DNA of 64,000 nt, taken from Crocinitomix catalasitica ATCC 23190. Its GTDB lineage: Bacteria > Bacteroidota > Bacteroidia > Flavobacteriales_D > Crocinitomicaceae. The notes under the pieces are model-generated. The model did not search any database. It saw nothing but the letters and a program-made list of their open reading frames with translations, and was not told the origin of the DNA. The position numbers were made by a program, and so were the translations under genes. Positions 8,823 to 18,500 of the stretch are shown one piece after another; the first letter of the stretch is position 1, and each line of letters begins with the position of its first letter. The stretch covers positions 1 to 64,000 of the forward strand of contig NZ_JHXV01000015.1 of assembly GCF_000621625.1 (NCBI RefSeq), in the 5' to 3' direction.

Positions 8823-11165
8823 ATGAGCTTACTAAAAACGATATGGTCTTGTTTTTGCATTCAACTTTGTATGTTGGGTGTGGCACAAACGGATAGTTTA
8901 TTCGTTGATTTTTCTCCAAAAGGTGGGCCTTATCAATCAGAACAAACAGTTGTATTAACTGCACCCGAAGGGGCTAGAATTTTCTATACACTTGATGGAT
9001 CGAGTCCCAATAGTAGTAATAATGCTTATAAAAATCCTATTCAGGTTAAAAGTGTTGCAGTTATTCGTGCAATAGCTTATTTGAACGGTAAAAGATCTAT
9101 TGTAATTACCAATTCTTATTTCTGTGATAGATCTTATAATTTACCAATAGTTTCCATTTCTACTGAGCCAGGTAATTTATGGGATTTTAATACAGGTATT
9201 TATGTGGAAGGTTGTTGTGCTGACACAATTGAACCATACGTGGGTGCAAATTATTGGAAAGATTGGGAACGAAGTGCGAATATTGAAATGTACGAACCTT
9301 CAGGTGAATTATGTTTTAATCAATTAGCTGGAATTAATTTATTCGGAGGTTTTAGTAGAATTCTTCCACAGAAATCATTAGCTGTTTTTGCAAGATCTAA
9401 ATACGGCGATAAACGTTTCAGATACCCTATTTTTCCTGAGCGAGACTTCTCTAAGTACAAGTCTTTTATTATAAGAAATGCTGGAGGTGATTTTTTACAT
9501 ACCCATTTAAGGGATGCTTATATGACGCAATTGGCAAAACCAACTGGAATAGCTATTCAAGCTTATCGACCTGCAGTTGTTTTTTTAAATGGTGAATATT
9601 GGGGAATTCAAAATCTACGTGAAAAAATCAGTGAACATTATTTAAAATCTAATTATGATGTTGATAAGGATAATGTTGATATACTTAGACATAATGGTGT
9701 AAAACGACATGGTTATTCTACAAATTATAAAAAGTTTTTAGCGTATTTGAGAGCGAACGATTTAGCTGATGATGCAAAAGTTGAAGCACTGAGAAAATTT
9801 ATGGATATTGAAGATTATATTGCTTATAATATCGCTGAAACGTATTCTGATAATAGAGATGCTGGTGGGAATATTAGATATTGGAGAGAACGGAATGATT
9901 CAGCAAAATGGCGTTGGATTTTTTATGATCTAGATCTTGGTCTAGGTAATAATGAACCGAATGGGTATAAAAATAATACGCTTAAAAAATTTACAAATGC
10001 AAATGGTGAAGCCTGGCCAGATCCAGCTTGGTCTACATTTATCATTCGAAGTCTTTTAAAAAATAAGGAATTAGAATATCAGTACATCAATACTTTCGCG
10101 GATCATTTGAATACGGTTTATCATCCTGATACAGCGTTAACTTTATGGAAAAAGATGACGGCTACCATTGATGCTGAGATGCATTTTCATCAGAAAAGAT
10201 GGCATTCATCTTATGACAATTGGATTCAACAACAGGAACGCGTTACGACGTTTATTAAAGAAAGGCCGACTTATGTTCGTGAACATATTCAAGAGAAATT
10301 TGATTTAGCTGGAACGATTAATGTTCGTATTGTTTATCCTGGAAAAGACACTGCTAGTATTCAATTCAATAGTTTAAAGATTCAACGAAATTTTGAGGGT
10401 GTTTATTTTAAAGGTGTTCCAGTTACTATTGAAGTAGATGTTAAACACGATTTTGAATTTAAAGGATGGAAGGGTAGATCAGAAACATCGAATAAGATAA
10501 CGGTTGTGTCAAATGAGAATTTAGTGTTGGAACCGATAATTTTGGCGAAAGAATTAAGTATTTGGCATGATTCAATCGTGTTTAATGAAATCAATGTGAC
10601 TCAAATGGATTCTGACACCAGTATGGACTGGATAGAGCTTTATAATCGATCTAATGCAACGATAGATATAAGTGGATGGGGGTTTACTAAGGCTGGTTAT
10701 AAATCTGCCTATTTTTTACCTGCAGGAACGAATTTAGTGAAAGGTCAATACTTGGTTATATCAAGAAAGGTTGAGAATTTTCAGTCTACTTATGATACAG
10801 ATTCGATTCATATAATTGGTGATTTTGAATTTGGTTTACCAAAAGAGGGGGGCAGAATTAAACTTTATGATAACGATGGTTTAATCGTCGATTCGTTGAG
10901 TTACTTAGGAATTGATCCTGATTCAAGTGTTAGTTATAATCTCATTCATCCCGATTCAACTGGTTGGAAAAATTGGCGATTAGAAGAACCTAATCCGGGG
11001 CAATTAAGTACAGAGTATCTTTCCTTTTTAAAAGAAAAGGCAGACGAAAAGAAATGGCGAGATACTTTATTCATAACTGGAGGAAGCTTTTTTTTTATCT
11101 TGGTCGCTGGGTTGTTCTCCTTCCTGTATTATAGAAAAAGAAAGAGTAGAAAGTTAGTAGAGTAG
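8823..11165 (+). CDS. CotH-kinase/lamin-tail surface protein with C-terminal membrane anchor
   Basis: 780 residues, predicted exported (N-terminal hydrophobic segment to about residue 22, ending VAQ). Domains in order: chitobiase/hexosaminidase C-terminal-like fold (about 28-95, APEGARIFYTLDGSSPNSSN), CotH kinase-like domain (about 105-480, with NLREKISEHYLKSNYDVDKDN and the metal-site segment WRWIFYDLDLGLGNN), a bacterial repeat-like segment, and a lamin-tail domain (about 575-690, IVFNEINVTQMDSDTSMDWIELYN). It ends with one membrane helix (FITGGSFFFILVAGLFSFLYY) and the basic tail RKRKSRKLVE. CotH proteins are atypical kinases of spore-coat or secreted proteins; activity here is inferred. 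The gene stands alone after a terminator. Confidence 0.85.
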   Translation: MSLLKTIWSCFCIQLCMLGVAQTDSLFVDFSPKGGPYQSEQTVVLTAPEGARIFYTLDGSSPNSSNNAYKNPIQVKSVAVIRAIAYLNGKRSIVITNSYFCDRSYNLPIVSISTEPGNLWDFNTGIYVEGCCADTIEPYVGANYWKDWERSANIEMYEPSGELCFNQLAGINLFGGFSRILPQKSLAVFARSKYGDKRFRYPIFPERDFSKYKSFIIRNAGGDFLHTHLRDAYMTQLAKPTGIAIQAYRPAVVFLNGEYWGIQNLREKISEHYLKSNYDVDKDNVDILRHNGVKRHGYSTNYKKFLAYLRANDLADDAKVEALRKFMDIEDYIAYNIAETYSDNRDAGGNIRYWRERNDSAKWRWIFYDLDLGLGNNEPNGYKNNTLKKFTNANGEAWPDPAWSTFIIRSLLKNKELEYQYINTFADHLNTVYHPDTALTLWKKMTATIDAEMHFHQKRWHSSYDNWIQQQERVTTFIKERPTYVREHIQEKFDLAGTINVRIVYPGKDTASIQFNSLKIQRNFEGVYFKGVPVTIEVDVKHDFEFKGWKGRSETSNKITVVSNENLVLEPIILAKELSIWHDSIVFNEINVTQMDSDTSMDWIELYNRSNATIDISGWGFTKAGYKSAYFLPAGTNLVKGQYLVISRKVENFQSTYDTDSIHIIGDFEFGLPKEGGRIKLYDNDGLIVDSLSYLGIDPDSSVSYNLIHPDSTGWKNWRLEEPNPGQLSTEYLSFLKEKADEKKWRDTLFITGGSFFFILVAGLFSFLYYRKRKSRKLVE

Positions 11166-11232
11166 GGTTGGGGTAGTTTAATTGTGTGGAATCTTGTACA
11201 GGGGGACTTTTTGTTTATGCAATTTATTGATT

Positions 11233-11613
11233 TTAGATTTCTACGAAATGAGCTCTTTGGTTTTTGTTTGAAAGCACAGTTTCTTCGAAACGAGTTTGGG
11301 AATATTTGATTGATGAAGTTGTTTTTTCGTAACTTACTGTAACCGCCATTTCTTTGAAATGAGCTCTTTGGTTTTTGTTTGAAAGCATTGTTTCTTCGAA
11401 ACGAGTTTGGGAATATTTGATTGATGAAGTTGTTTTTTCGTAACTTACTGTAACCGCCATTTCTTTGAAATGAGCTCTTTGGTTTTTGTTTGAAAGCACC
11501 ATTTCTTCGAAACGAGGTTGAGAATATTTGATTGATGAAGTTGTTTTTTCGTAACTTTCTGTAACCGCCATTTCTTTGAAATGAGCTCTTTGGTTTTTGT
11601 TTGAAATCACCAT
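11233..11613 (-). CDS. Possible repeat protein of 37-residue units (dubious)
   Basis: Because 111 is divisible by three, the minus strand of the repeat array stays open as a 126-codon frame made of 37-residue units (NQRAHFKEMAVTVSYEKTT and so on, three full copies). There is no signal peptide, hydrophobic core or known domain, and no promoter element was seen just upstream. The frame is open a little further upstream to a stop near 11668 but offers no earlier start. Residue differences between units are mostly single-base replacements. It could be a real low-complexity protein, but more likely it is a by-product of a DNA-level repeat. Confidence 0.2.
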   Translation of the reverse strand: MVISNKNQRAHFKEMAVTESYEKTTSSIKYSQPRFEEMVLSNKNQRAHFKEMAVTVSYEKTTSSIKYSQTRFEETMLSNKNQRAHFKEMAVTVSYEKTTSSIKYSQTRFEETVLSNKNQRAHFVEI

Positions 11614-11630
11614 TTCTTCTAAACGAGGTT
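11236..11630. repeat. 111-bp tandem repeat array (about 3.5 copies)
   Basis: The anchor GAAATGAGCTCTTTGG recurs at 11245, 11356, 11467 and 11578, an exact 111-bp period, with only scattered single-base differences between copies. The fourth copy breaks off near 11630. Each unit contains two 13-bp palindromes of the form RTTTC-NNN-GAAAY (for example 11237-11249, 11279-11291, 11348-11360, 11390-11402, 11459-11471, 11501-11513, 11570-11582, with a decayed copy at 11612-11624), alternately 42 and 69 bp apart. A further one, GTTTCTGCGAAAC, lies outside the array at 11688-11700. I do not recognise this repeat. Confidence 0.9.
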
Positions 11631-11702
11631 TATAAGGATTACTGCCGTGATCCGTAACATGGTTAAATCAATACCCAATAAAACACTGTTTCTGCGAAAC
11701 AA

Positions 11703-11764
11703 TTTTTTTATGCGCTAATAAATATTTGAAAGCAAGCTTTAATATTTATTAGCGCATAAAAAAA
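11703..11764. repeat. Large perfect inverted repeat (hairpin)
   Basis: Arms 11703-11726 and 11741-11764 are perfect reverse complements over 24 bp (core ATGCGCTAATAAATATT). Inside, AAAGC (11729-11733) pairs with GCTTT (11736-11740), making a nearly continuous 29-bp stem with a 2-base loop and a small bulge. It lies between the 111-bp repeat array and the tRNA-Cys terminator. It could be a second, strong bidirectional terminator or a miniature inverted-repeat element. Confidence 0.85.
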
Positions 11765-11790
11765 CCTGCTCTATTTATAGAGCAGGTTTT
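11761..11790 (-). terminator. Terminator of tRNA-Cys
   Basis: Perfect 14-bp stem AAAACCTGCTCTAT (11761-11774) / ATAGAGCAGGTTTT (11777-11790) with a 2-base loop, flanked on its left side by further A residues (a U-run for the minus strand). It begins 3 bp past the CCA end of the tRNA gene. Confidence 0.85.
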
Positions 11791-11792
11791 AT

Positions 11793-11866
11793 TGGAGGTC
11801 CCGAGCGGATTCGAACCGCTGTAGATGGTTTTGCAGACCACTGCCTAGCCGCTCGGCCACAGGACC
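11793..11866 (-). tRNA. tRNA-Cys (GCA)
   Basis: Cloverleaf read on the minus strand: acceptor GGTCCTG / CGGGACC (7 bp with one G-T pair), D arm with GGCTAGGC loop, anticodon stem GGT/ACC around the loop CTGCAAA with anticodon GCA, T arm AGCGG-TTCGAAT-CCGCT, discriminator T and an encoded CCA. 74 nt. It is alone, with a -7-like element upstream at 11884-11891 and its own terminator. Confidence 0.97.
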
Positions 11867-11883
11867 ATTTTTTCAATGGAGAG

Positions 11884-11891
11884 CAAAGATA
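11884..11891 (-). promoter_or_regulatory. -7 promoter element of tRNA-Cys
   Basis: Minus-strand TATCTTTG, a perfect TAnnTTTG match, 18 bp upstream of the mature tRNA 5' end. No -33 TTG at the right spacing was found. Confidence 0.55.
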
Positions 11892-11961
11892 AAAATAAAT
11901 TCCTAATGTGGCATCATAAAAGAGATCAAGAAATGCAAGAAATGAATTTAATTTGAATTTC

Positions 11962-12315
11962 TTACCCTTCAATTACGATAGCAACCTCTTTAACAACACC
12001 TTGAATAGGTGGATTTAATTTTCGAACTGTAATTTTTGCAGTGAGTAATGAAGTAAATTCTTGTTTGAATTTCTTCATAATTCTGTATCCTACATGTTCT
12101 ATCAGCTTTGATCTGATTGCCATTTCTTCAACAACAATATTTCTTACCTGTACATAATCAATCGTATCAATTAATTGATCTGTAGCTGCCGACTTAGAAA
12201 AATCTGTAAATAATTCGACGTCAATTATATATTTGCCACCTAAAACCGATTCCTCATTCATACAGCCATGATAGCCGTATAACTCAATGCCAGTAACGTT
12301 AATTTTGTTAATCAT
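11962..12315 (-). CDS. folB: Dihydroneopterin aldolase
   Basis: Cytosolic enzyme of tetrahydrofolate synthesis: converts 7,8-dihydroneopterin to 6-hydroxymethyl-dihydropterin and glycolaldehyde. 117 residues, normal for FolB. Family marks are IELYGYHGCMNEESVLGG near the N-terminus, the substrate-site segment TIDYVQV, the LIEHVGYRI helix, and TAKITVRKLNPPI at the C-terminus. It starts 4 bp after the gltX stop codon on the same strand, so the two are cotranscribed. folA and thyA, which also act on folates, are at 24.8-26.2 kb. Confidence 0.94.
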   Translation of the reverse strand: MINKINVTGIELYGYHGCMNEESVLGGKYIIDVELFTDFSKSAATDQLIDTIDYVQVRNIVVEEMAIRSKLIEHVGYRIMKKFKQEFTSLLTAKITVRKLNPPIQGVVKEVAIVIEG

Positions 12316-12319
12316 GTAA

Positions 12320-13846
12320 TTAAGCTTTTATTGCGTTAATTTTAACTAATCCAGTTTTCATTCGGTCTAATACTTTATCTTTTCCTAAGGCAGAACAGAT
12401 ATCGAACATAGAAGGGCCTGCGCCTTTTCCTGTTACAAGTAATCTAAACCCTGGACCAACTTGTCCAAAACCTAACTCTTTTTCTGATAGAAGGGCTGAA
12501 AATGCCGCTTCAATCGATGCTGTATTAAAATCTTCTATTCCTTCTAATGTCGAAATCAAGTCCTCCATTATAGCTGGAGTTTGTTCTTTCCATTTTTTCT
12601 TGAGTGTCTTTTCATCGTAGCTTTCAATATCATTGAAGAAATAATCCCCATCTGTGATAATATCTTGTAAGAATGTAGCTCTCTCTTTCATAAGACTACA
12701 AACAATAGCTAAATGATTTTTATCAGTATCAGCTGGAACTAAATTATCAGCAATGATTAATTCAGCTAATGCTATGTCTGACTTTGCTCTTAAATATTGT
12801 TGATTGAACCATTTTGTTTTATCTGGGTCGAATCGAGCTCCTGATTTTCCAACGCGCTCTAAAGAAAAAAGGTTAACTAATTCATCAAGAGAAAACAATT
12901 CTTGATTGTCTCCTGGATTCCATCCTAACAATGCTAACATATTGATAAATGCTTCTGGAAAATATCCGCCCTCTTTATAACCGCTATATTTTTCACCTTC
13001 GGCACTCATCCAATCAATAGGGAATACAGGGAAGCCTAATTTATCACCATCACGTTTACTTAATTTTCCTTTTCCATCTGGACGAAGGATTAATGGTAAA
13101 TGTGAAAATGCAGGACTTTCCCAACCAAACGCTTCGTATAATAAAACATGCAAAGGGGCAGAAGGTAACCATTCTTCACCTCTAATAACATGAGTGATAT
13201 TCATTGTATGATCATCGATAATATTTGCCAAATGGTAGGTTGGCATTCCAGTTTCTTTTAATAAAACTTTATCATCAAGATTATTTGTGTTAACCGTAAT
13301 CCATCCTCTAATGTCGTCATGGAATTTTACTTCCTGGTTACGTGGCATTTTCATTCGAACGGTATATGGATCGCCATTGGCAATTTTTTCTGCTACTATT
13401 TCTTTTGATAAAGTAGTAGAGTTCTTCATTGATGAACGCGTAATGGCATTGTATTGCCAATTCGCCAAGCCCATTTCTTTTGCTTGATCTCTTACCACAT
13501 TTAAATCGTCAGCAGTGTCAAAAGCATAATATGCATGTCCATTATCTACTAATTCTTGTGCATAAGGAGCGTACATTTTTAATCTTTGTGATTGGGTGTA
13601 TGGACCATATTCTCCGCCATAACTTTCACCTTCATTTGGTTCTATTCCACACCATTTTAAAGCATTAATGATATACTCAGTTGCGCCAGGAACAAACCTC
13701 TTCTCATCGGTGTCTTCTATTCTTAGAATAAAATCACCGTTGTTTTTTTTAGCGAATAAATAATTGTAAAGGGCAGTTCTTACTCCTCCCATATGTAATG
13801 GTCCTGTTGGACTGGGTGCAAAACGAACTCTAACTTTTTTTGACAT
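12320..13846 (-). CDS. gltX: Glutamate-tRNA ligase
   Basis: Class I aminoacyl-tRNA synthetase charging tRNA-Glu (cytosol). The HIGH-type motif is PSPTGPLHMGG at residues 11-21, and the KMSKS-type loop is KLSKRDGD near residue 265. The anticodon-binding C-terminal domain follows, ending near GQVGPGFRLLVTGKGAGPSMFDI. 508 residues, the usual length in Bacteroidetes. Promoter-distal partner is folB. A TATCTTTG element lies 33 bp upstream of the ATG. Confidence 0.97.
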   Translation of the reverse strand: MSKKVRVRFAPSPTGPLHMGGVRTALYNYLFAKKNNGDFILRIEDTDEKRFVPGATEYIINALKWCGIEPNEGESYGGEYGPYTQSQRLKMYAPYAQELVDNGHAYYAFDTADDLNVVRDQAKEMGLANWQYNAITRSSMKNSTTLSKEIVAEKIANGDPYTVRMKMPRNQEVKFHDDIRGWITVNTNNLDDKVLLKETGMPTYHLANIIDDHTMNITHVIRGEEWLPSAPLHVLLYEAFGWESPAFSHLPLILRPDGKGKLSKRDGDKLGFPVFPIDWMSAEGEKYSGYKEGGYFPEAFINMLALLGWNPGDNQELFSLDELVNLFSLERVGKSGARFDPDKTKWFNQQYLRAKSDIALAELIIADNLVPADTDKNHLAIVCSLMKERATFLQDIITDGDYFFNDIESYDEKTLKKKWKEQTPAIMEDLISTLEGIEDFNTASIEAAFSALLSEKELGFGQVGPGFRLLVTGKGAGPSMFDICSALGKDKVLDRMKTGLVKINAIKA

Positions 13847-13879
13847 GACTTATATTGATATCTTATACGTATAAAGGCG

Positions 13880-13887
13880 CAAAGATA
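13880..13887 (-). promoter_or_regulatory. -7 promoter element of gltX-folB
   Basis: Minus-strand TATCTTTG (perfect TAnnTTTG), 33 bp upstream of the gltX start codon. No well-spaced -33 TTG was found. Confidence 0.55.
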
Positions 13888-13959
13888 CAATATTGGACTG
13901 AATTTCATTCTATTCTGTACCGATCAAAATATGTAGACTAAAATTGTTCTTAAAATCAA

Positions 13960-15309
13960 TTAATTCTTAATGAATTTTTCAACGTATAATTTATCTTCCG
14001 TTTGTATCTGTATCGTATAAAGACCAGCAGCGATTGATGTAATATCAACTTTATTATTTTTGCTGTTTTCAGTGAAGACTGTTTTACCAGATAGATCTAT
14101 AATAATGATTTTAAATGTATTGTTAATACCTGTAATATTCAGAAGGTTCTTTGCGGGGTTAGGATAGATTTTAATTTGAATATCGTTGTTTTCAACATTA
14201 GCATAAACACCGTAACTATATTCATGTGTTAGTACTTCACCTGAATATGTTGCTTCTAATGTCCATATTCCAAAGGGAGCATCGTCTGGTAAAATTTCTG
14301 ACCAATACCACCAAGAGGCATTAAATGTGGTTTCCATTTCTTGTTCCCATTCCGACCAAACCTCTCCGTCGGGTGTAAGTATTCTATAATTAGAAATTGA
14401 TCCAGCAAGGGCATCTTTATAATAAAAAGCGGTGTAAATTCTGTCTCCTGGATAAAATTCGTTTTGAAAATGTGGATCTTCATTAACTGTGGGACAACCA
14501 TGTTCTGGAACTGCATCATGTGTATGTAGCAAGTTTAATTTTGGTTCGCGGTAATCTTGCTGATCTTCCCACCATGTGTCTTCATTAAATCGATTACATT
14601 CTCCTGTAAAAGGTTCTATTAATTTAATTTCACTATCATAAACTTCTAAGTGGAGGTGGGGTCCTGTTGAACAACCTGAACTTGCAACTATCCCTAAATA
14701 TTCGCCTTGTTCGACTGATTCACCTATCGCTTTTTCTGTTAATGAACCTATTTTCATATGTCCATACCAAGCAACTGAACCATCAGTATGTTGAACATAA
14801 ACAGCGTTCCAACTTCCTATACACTCACAATGATCGTCTTCAAAACCATCATCCTTTTCGATGATGACACCATCTGCAGCGGCGATTATTTCTATCGAAT
14901 TGTTTTCGTATTGGTACCAAGGGAATGGCCAAGAAAAAATATCTATTCCCTTGTGTCCGTCATAAGTTCTTGAGCCGCAATTAAAATCTTTTATGCCAAC
15001 CGTTGAATCTTGATCTATATAATTCGATATGCCATAATAATTATTCCAAGCATGTGTTTCTGCGGCTTGTAATGGCCAGGCGAATTGAATGTCTTCTCTA
15101 TTAGATGGAGGATTTAATAAACCTTTCCTTTGAAGATGAGTTTGGTTAATAGTAAGTCTATTCTGAATGTTTGAACGATCTATATCATTTAAACAATTAT
15201 CATCATTTTGAGGGACTATATATTCTCCACCACCTTCAGGCGCTATAATGTTTTGTGCATTTGAAATGCTTGTAACGATGCTTAAAATTATAAAGATGAT
15301 ATACTTCAT
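13960..15309 (-). CDS. Secreted M23 metallopeptidase with T9SS type A sorting domain
   Basis: 449 residues with a signal peptide (YIIFIILSIVTSISNA, cut before QNI). The LytM/M23 domain (about 120-225) has the zinc ligands HKGID, and HLHLEVYD after GCSTGPH, as in Gly-Gly endopeptidases and peptidoglycan DD-endopeptidases. The middle region is beta-rich (about 265-370). The last about 75 residues form a Por-type secretion tail (IKIYPNPAKNLLNI ... GLYTIQIQTEDKLYVEKFIKN), which directs export by T9SS and release or anchoring at the surface. Single gene with its own upstream region. Target may be peptidoglycan of other bacteria or a matrix protein. Confidence 0.9.
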   Translation of the reverse strand: MKYIIFIILSIVTSISNAQNIIAPEGGGEYIVPQNDDNCLNDIDRSNIQNRLTINQTHLQRKGLLNPPSNREDIQFAWPLQAAETHAWNNYYGISNYIDQDSTVGIKDFNCGSRTYDGHKGIDIFSWPFPWYQYENNSIEIIAAADGVIIEKDDGFEDDHCECIGSWNAVYVQHTDGSVAWYGHMKIGSLTEKAIGESVEQGEYLGIVASSGCSTGPHLHLEVYDSEIKLIEPFTGECNRFNEDTWWEDQQDYREPKLNLLHTHDAVPEHGCPTVNEDPHFQNEFYPGDRIYTAFYYKDALAGSISNYRILTPDGEVWSEWEQEMETTFNASWWYWSEILPDDAPFGIWTLEATYSGEVLTHEYSYGVYANVENNDIQIKIYPNPAKNLLNITGINNTFKIIIIDLSGKTVFTENSKNNKVDITSIAAGLYTIQIQTEDKLYVEKFIKN

Positions 15310-15551
15310 GATAATTAGTTATTAATAGCGCAATGCAATATACAATATTTTTTATTTGCTATTCGTTAACATATTTGTCTAAGATTTTGTAGGCTAGGCG
15401 CTAGTAAATAAAAATCTTTCAGTTTGCTGTTTTCTATTTATAGGATCTATCACTTATAAACAAATGTTAATAAAACGAACTTATTAGCATGATTTTTGTA
15501 TACTGTTTTATAAAAGTGTAACTTAGAGAGTTTCTTAAAAAATTATTTACC

Positions 15552-18500
15552 TTGAATCAGTTTCAAAAAGTCATATCGCAAGTCGAATTGTTTATTCGCA
15601 AGTATTATAAGAATAAAATCTTAAAAGGAATTATTCTGTTCTTAGGTCTCTTTTTGTCCTCTTATATTTTAGTCTCCGGTCTTGAATATTTAGGACGATT
15701 TGGAAAAAGTACGAGGCTGTTTTTATTAATCACTTTTATAGGGTTGAATTTAATTCTTCTCTTCAGGTTTATTATAATCCCGTTGCTTAACTTAAATAAA
15801 TTAGGTAAGCGTTTATCTATGATGGAGGCTTCAGATATGATAGGAAAAATTTTTCCAGACATAGGTGATAAACTGAAGAACACTTTACAGTTGAATAATG
15901 ATAAGGGAGATGTTTCTAATAATTTGGAGCTTGTAAATGCGAGTATTGAACAAAGAGCACAGAAATTATCTGTTGTTTCTTTTGAGGGAGCTATAGACCT
16001 TTCTGAAAATAAAAAGTATATTAAGTATTTATTACCCGTGCTATTATTGGGTGCTGTATTGATGGTTTTTCTGCCGAATTGGTTTACTGATGGCACAAAA
16101 AGAGTTATGTATTTCAATCAAGAATTTGTTGCGCCTGCGCCTTTTAATTTCGATTTATTAAGTCCTCATTCTGCTAGACAAGGTGAAACGTATAAACTGA
16201 GAGTGAAATTATCTGGTGAGGAAATACCGAATGAGGTAATGATTTATTCCAATTTAGGCACCTACAATTTAACCAAAGTTTCTAATGTAGAATTTGAATA
16301 TGATTTTGTGAATTTGTCTGAATCAATCGATTTTTATTTTCATGCGAATGGTTATTCCTCTCAGCAAATAGAAGTGGATGTTTTAAAACGCCCAGTGATT
16401 GATGATATAAATTTGATGGTGAATTATCCCAAACATACGGGAAAGTCGTCTGAAGCTTTTACAAATACAGGTGATATTACTATACCGGAAGGTTCGACTA
16501 TTGAATGGAAGATTGGGGCTACGAATTTGAAAAGTCTAAATGTTTATTTTGCTGATACGGCATTTGTATTAAACGATAAAAAAGCGAATAATTACAGGTT
16601 CGTAAAACAATTTTTTAAAGACGAGAATTATAACCTTGTTTTGAGTTCTTCAGACATCGTTAATGCAGATTCAGTTACTTATTTAGTCAATGTAATTCCA
16701 GATAAATATCCAAAGATTAAAGTGCTGGAAAGATTTGATTCATCTAATGTTTTTATGCGTTTTATTGAGGGAAATATTGAAGATGATTATGGGTTTTCTG
16801 GTTTAAGAGCTAGAATTAATGTGACGAGAAAGGATTCTGTTTATACAATAAATGATGTCATCAAAGTAAATGGTAAAAACACCAATCAATTGTTTTCTTA
16901 TAGCATCGATATTGGCGATTACAATTTAAAGGCAGGTGACCGTGTATCCTATTCGTTTGTAGTTAGTGATAATGATGCACCAAATGGTTATAAATCGACT
17001 AGTTCAACTTCCCTTGAGTTTAAGATTCCTGAGATGGACGAGTTGGAGGATTTAATTGGAGAACATGATGAGAGTTTAAAATCTAACATGGATAAGGCTG
17101 CACAGGACGCTAAAAAAATGCAGAAAGAGATTAAGAAATTAAAACAAGAACTGGTTAATAAACCGTCATTAGATTGGAAGGATAAACAGCAATTAGAAAA
17201 CTTAATTGAACAACAAGAAAAGTTTGAAAAGGACATCGAAAAGCTTCAAGAAGAGTTTAAAGAAAATAAGCAGGAGAAGGAGAATTTATTGGATAATTCT
17301 GATGAGTTAAAAGAAAAGCAAGAACAGCTTCAAAAGTTAATGGACGAATTAATGGATGAAGAGTTAATGGAATTGTTTGAAAAGTTGAAAGAGTTAATGG
17401 AGGAGATGAATAAAGAGGAATTGGTGGAGAACTTGGAACAGATGGAGCAGAATGCTGAGAATGTTGAGGACGAATTGGATCGTACTTTGGAGTTATTTAA
17501 AAATCTAGAATTAGATCAGAAGCTAGAGAACTTAGAGGAACAAATTCGTGAATTAGCGGAAGAACAAGATGCTTTAAAGGAAGAAACTGAAGAAGGAAAG
17601 AAGTCGAATGAGGAATTGGCTAAAGAGCAAGAGAAATTAAACGAAAAGTTTGATGAGATTCAAAAAGATATTGATGAAGTACAAGAAAAGAATGATGATT
17701 TAGATAAACCAAGAGATTTAGAATTCGATAAAGAAATGGAAGAATCAATCGATCAAGAAATGCAAGATGCGAAGGAAAATCTTGATCAGGACAAATCTAA
17801 AAAATCGGAAAAGAATCAAAGTAAGTCTTCAGAAATGATGAAGAAGATGGCTGATGATGTTGCTGCAATGAAATCGCAGGCAGCGGCTGCGCAACAGAAA
17901 GAAGATATGGAGGCTTTACGATTCCTTTTAGAAAATTTAGTGGCGTTATCTTATGATCAGGAAGATTTGATGGATGAATTCATAGCTGTAAAATCGAGTG
18001 ATCCAAAATACTTATCGTTAAATAGAGAACAATTGGCTATTAATAAAGCAACAGTGGTTGTCAAAGATTCGTTAGTGGCTTTGAGTAAGAGGGTAACAGA
18101 ATTGTCTGCGTTTATCACGGAAGAATTAAATGATTTATCTTATAATTTGGACAAGTCTTTAACTATTGCTGAATCGCGTAAAACAAATAATTTAAGTCAG
18201 CACCAACAATATGCAATGACCAATTATAATAATTTGGCTTTGATGTTGTCTGAAGTTTTAGATCAGATGCAGCAACAACAAATGCAGGGAGGTCCTCCCG
18301 GAAGTGGTTCGTGTGATAATCCTGGTGGATCAGGTTCAGGTGCAGGTCCAGGAAAAATGTCTTTACAACAAATGAAGGATGCCTTAGCAAAGCAGATAGA
18401 AAAGATGCAGGGAGGTTCAAATCCAGGTGGTCAAAAAGGCAAGGGAAGTGGTATGGGATTAGGAGAAAAACCTGGAGAAGGTAAAGGGGGTATTCCACAG

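Noticed and set aside
11236-11630. CRISPR array
   Set aside because: Units are 111 bp and repeat fully; there are no unique spacers of constant size and no cas genes nearby.
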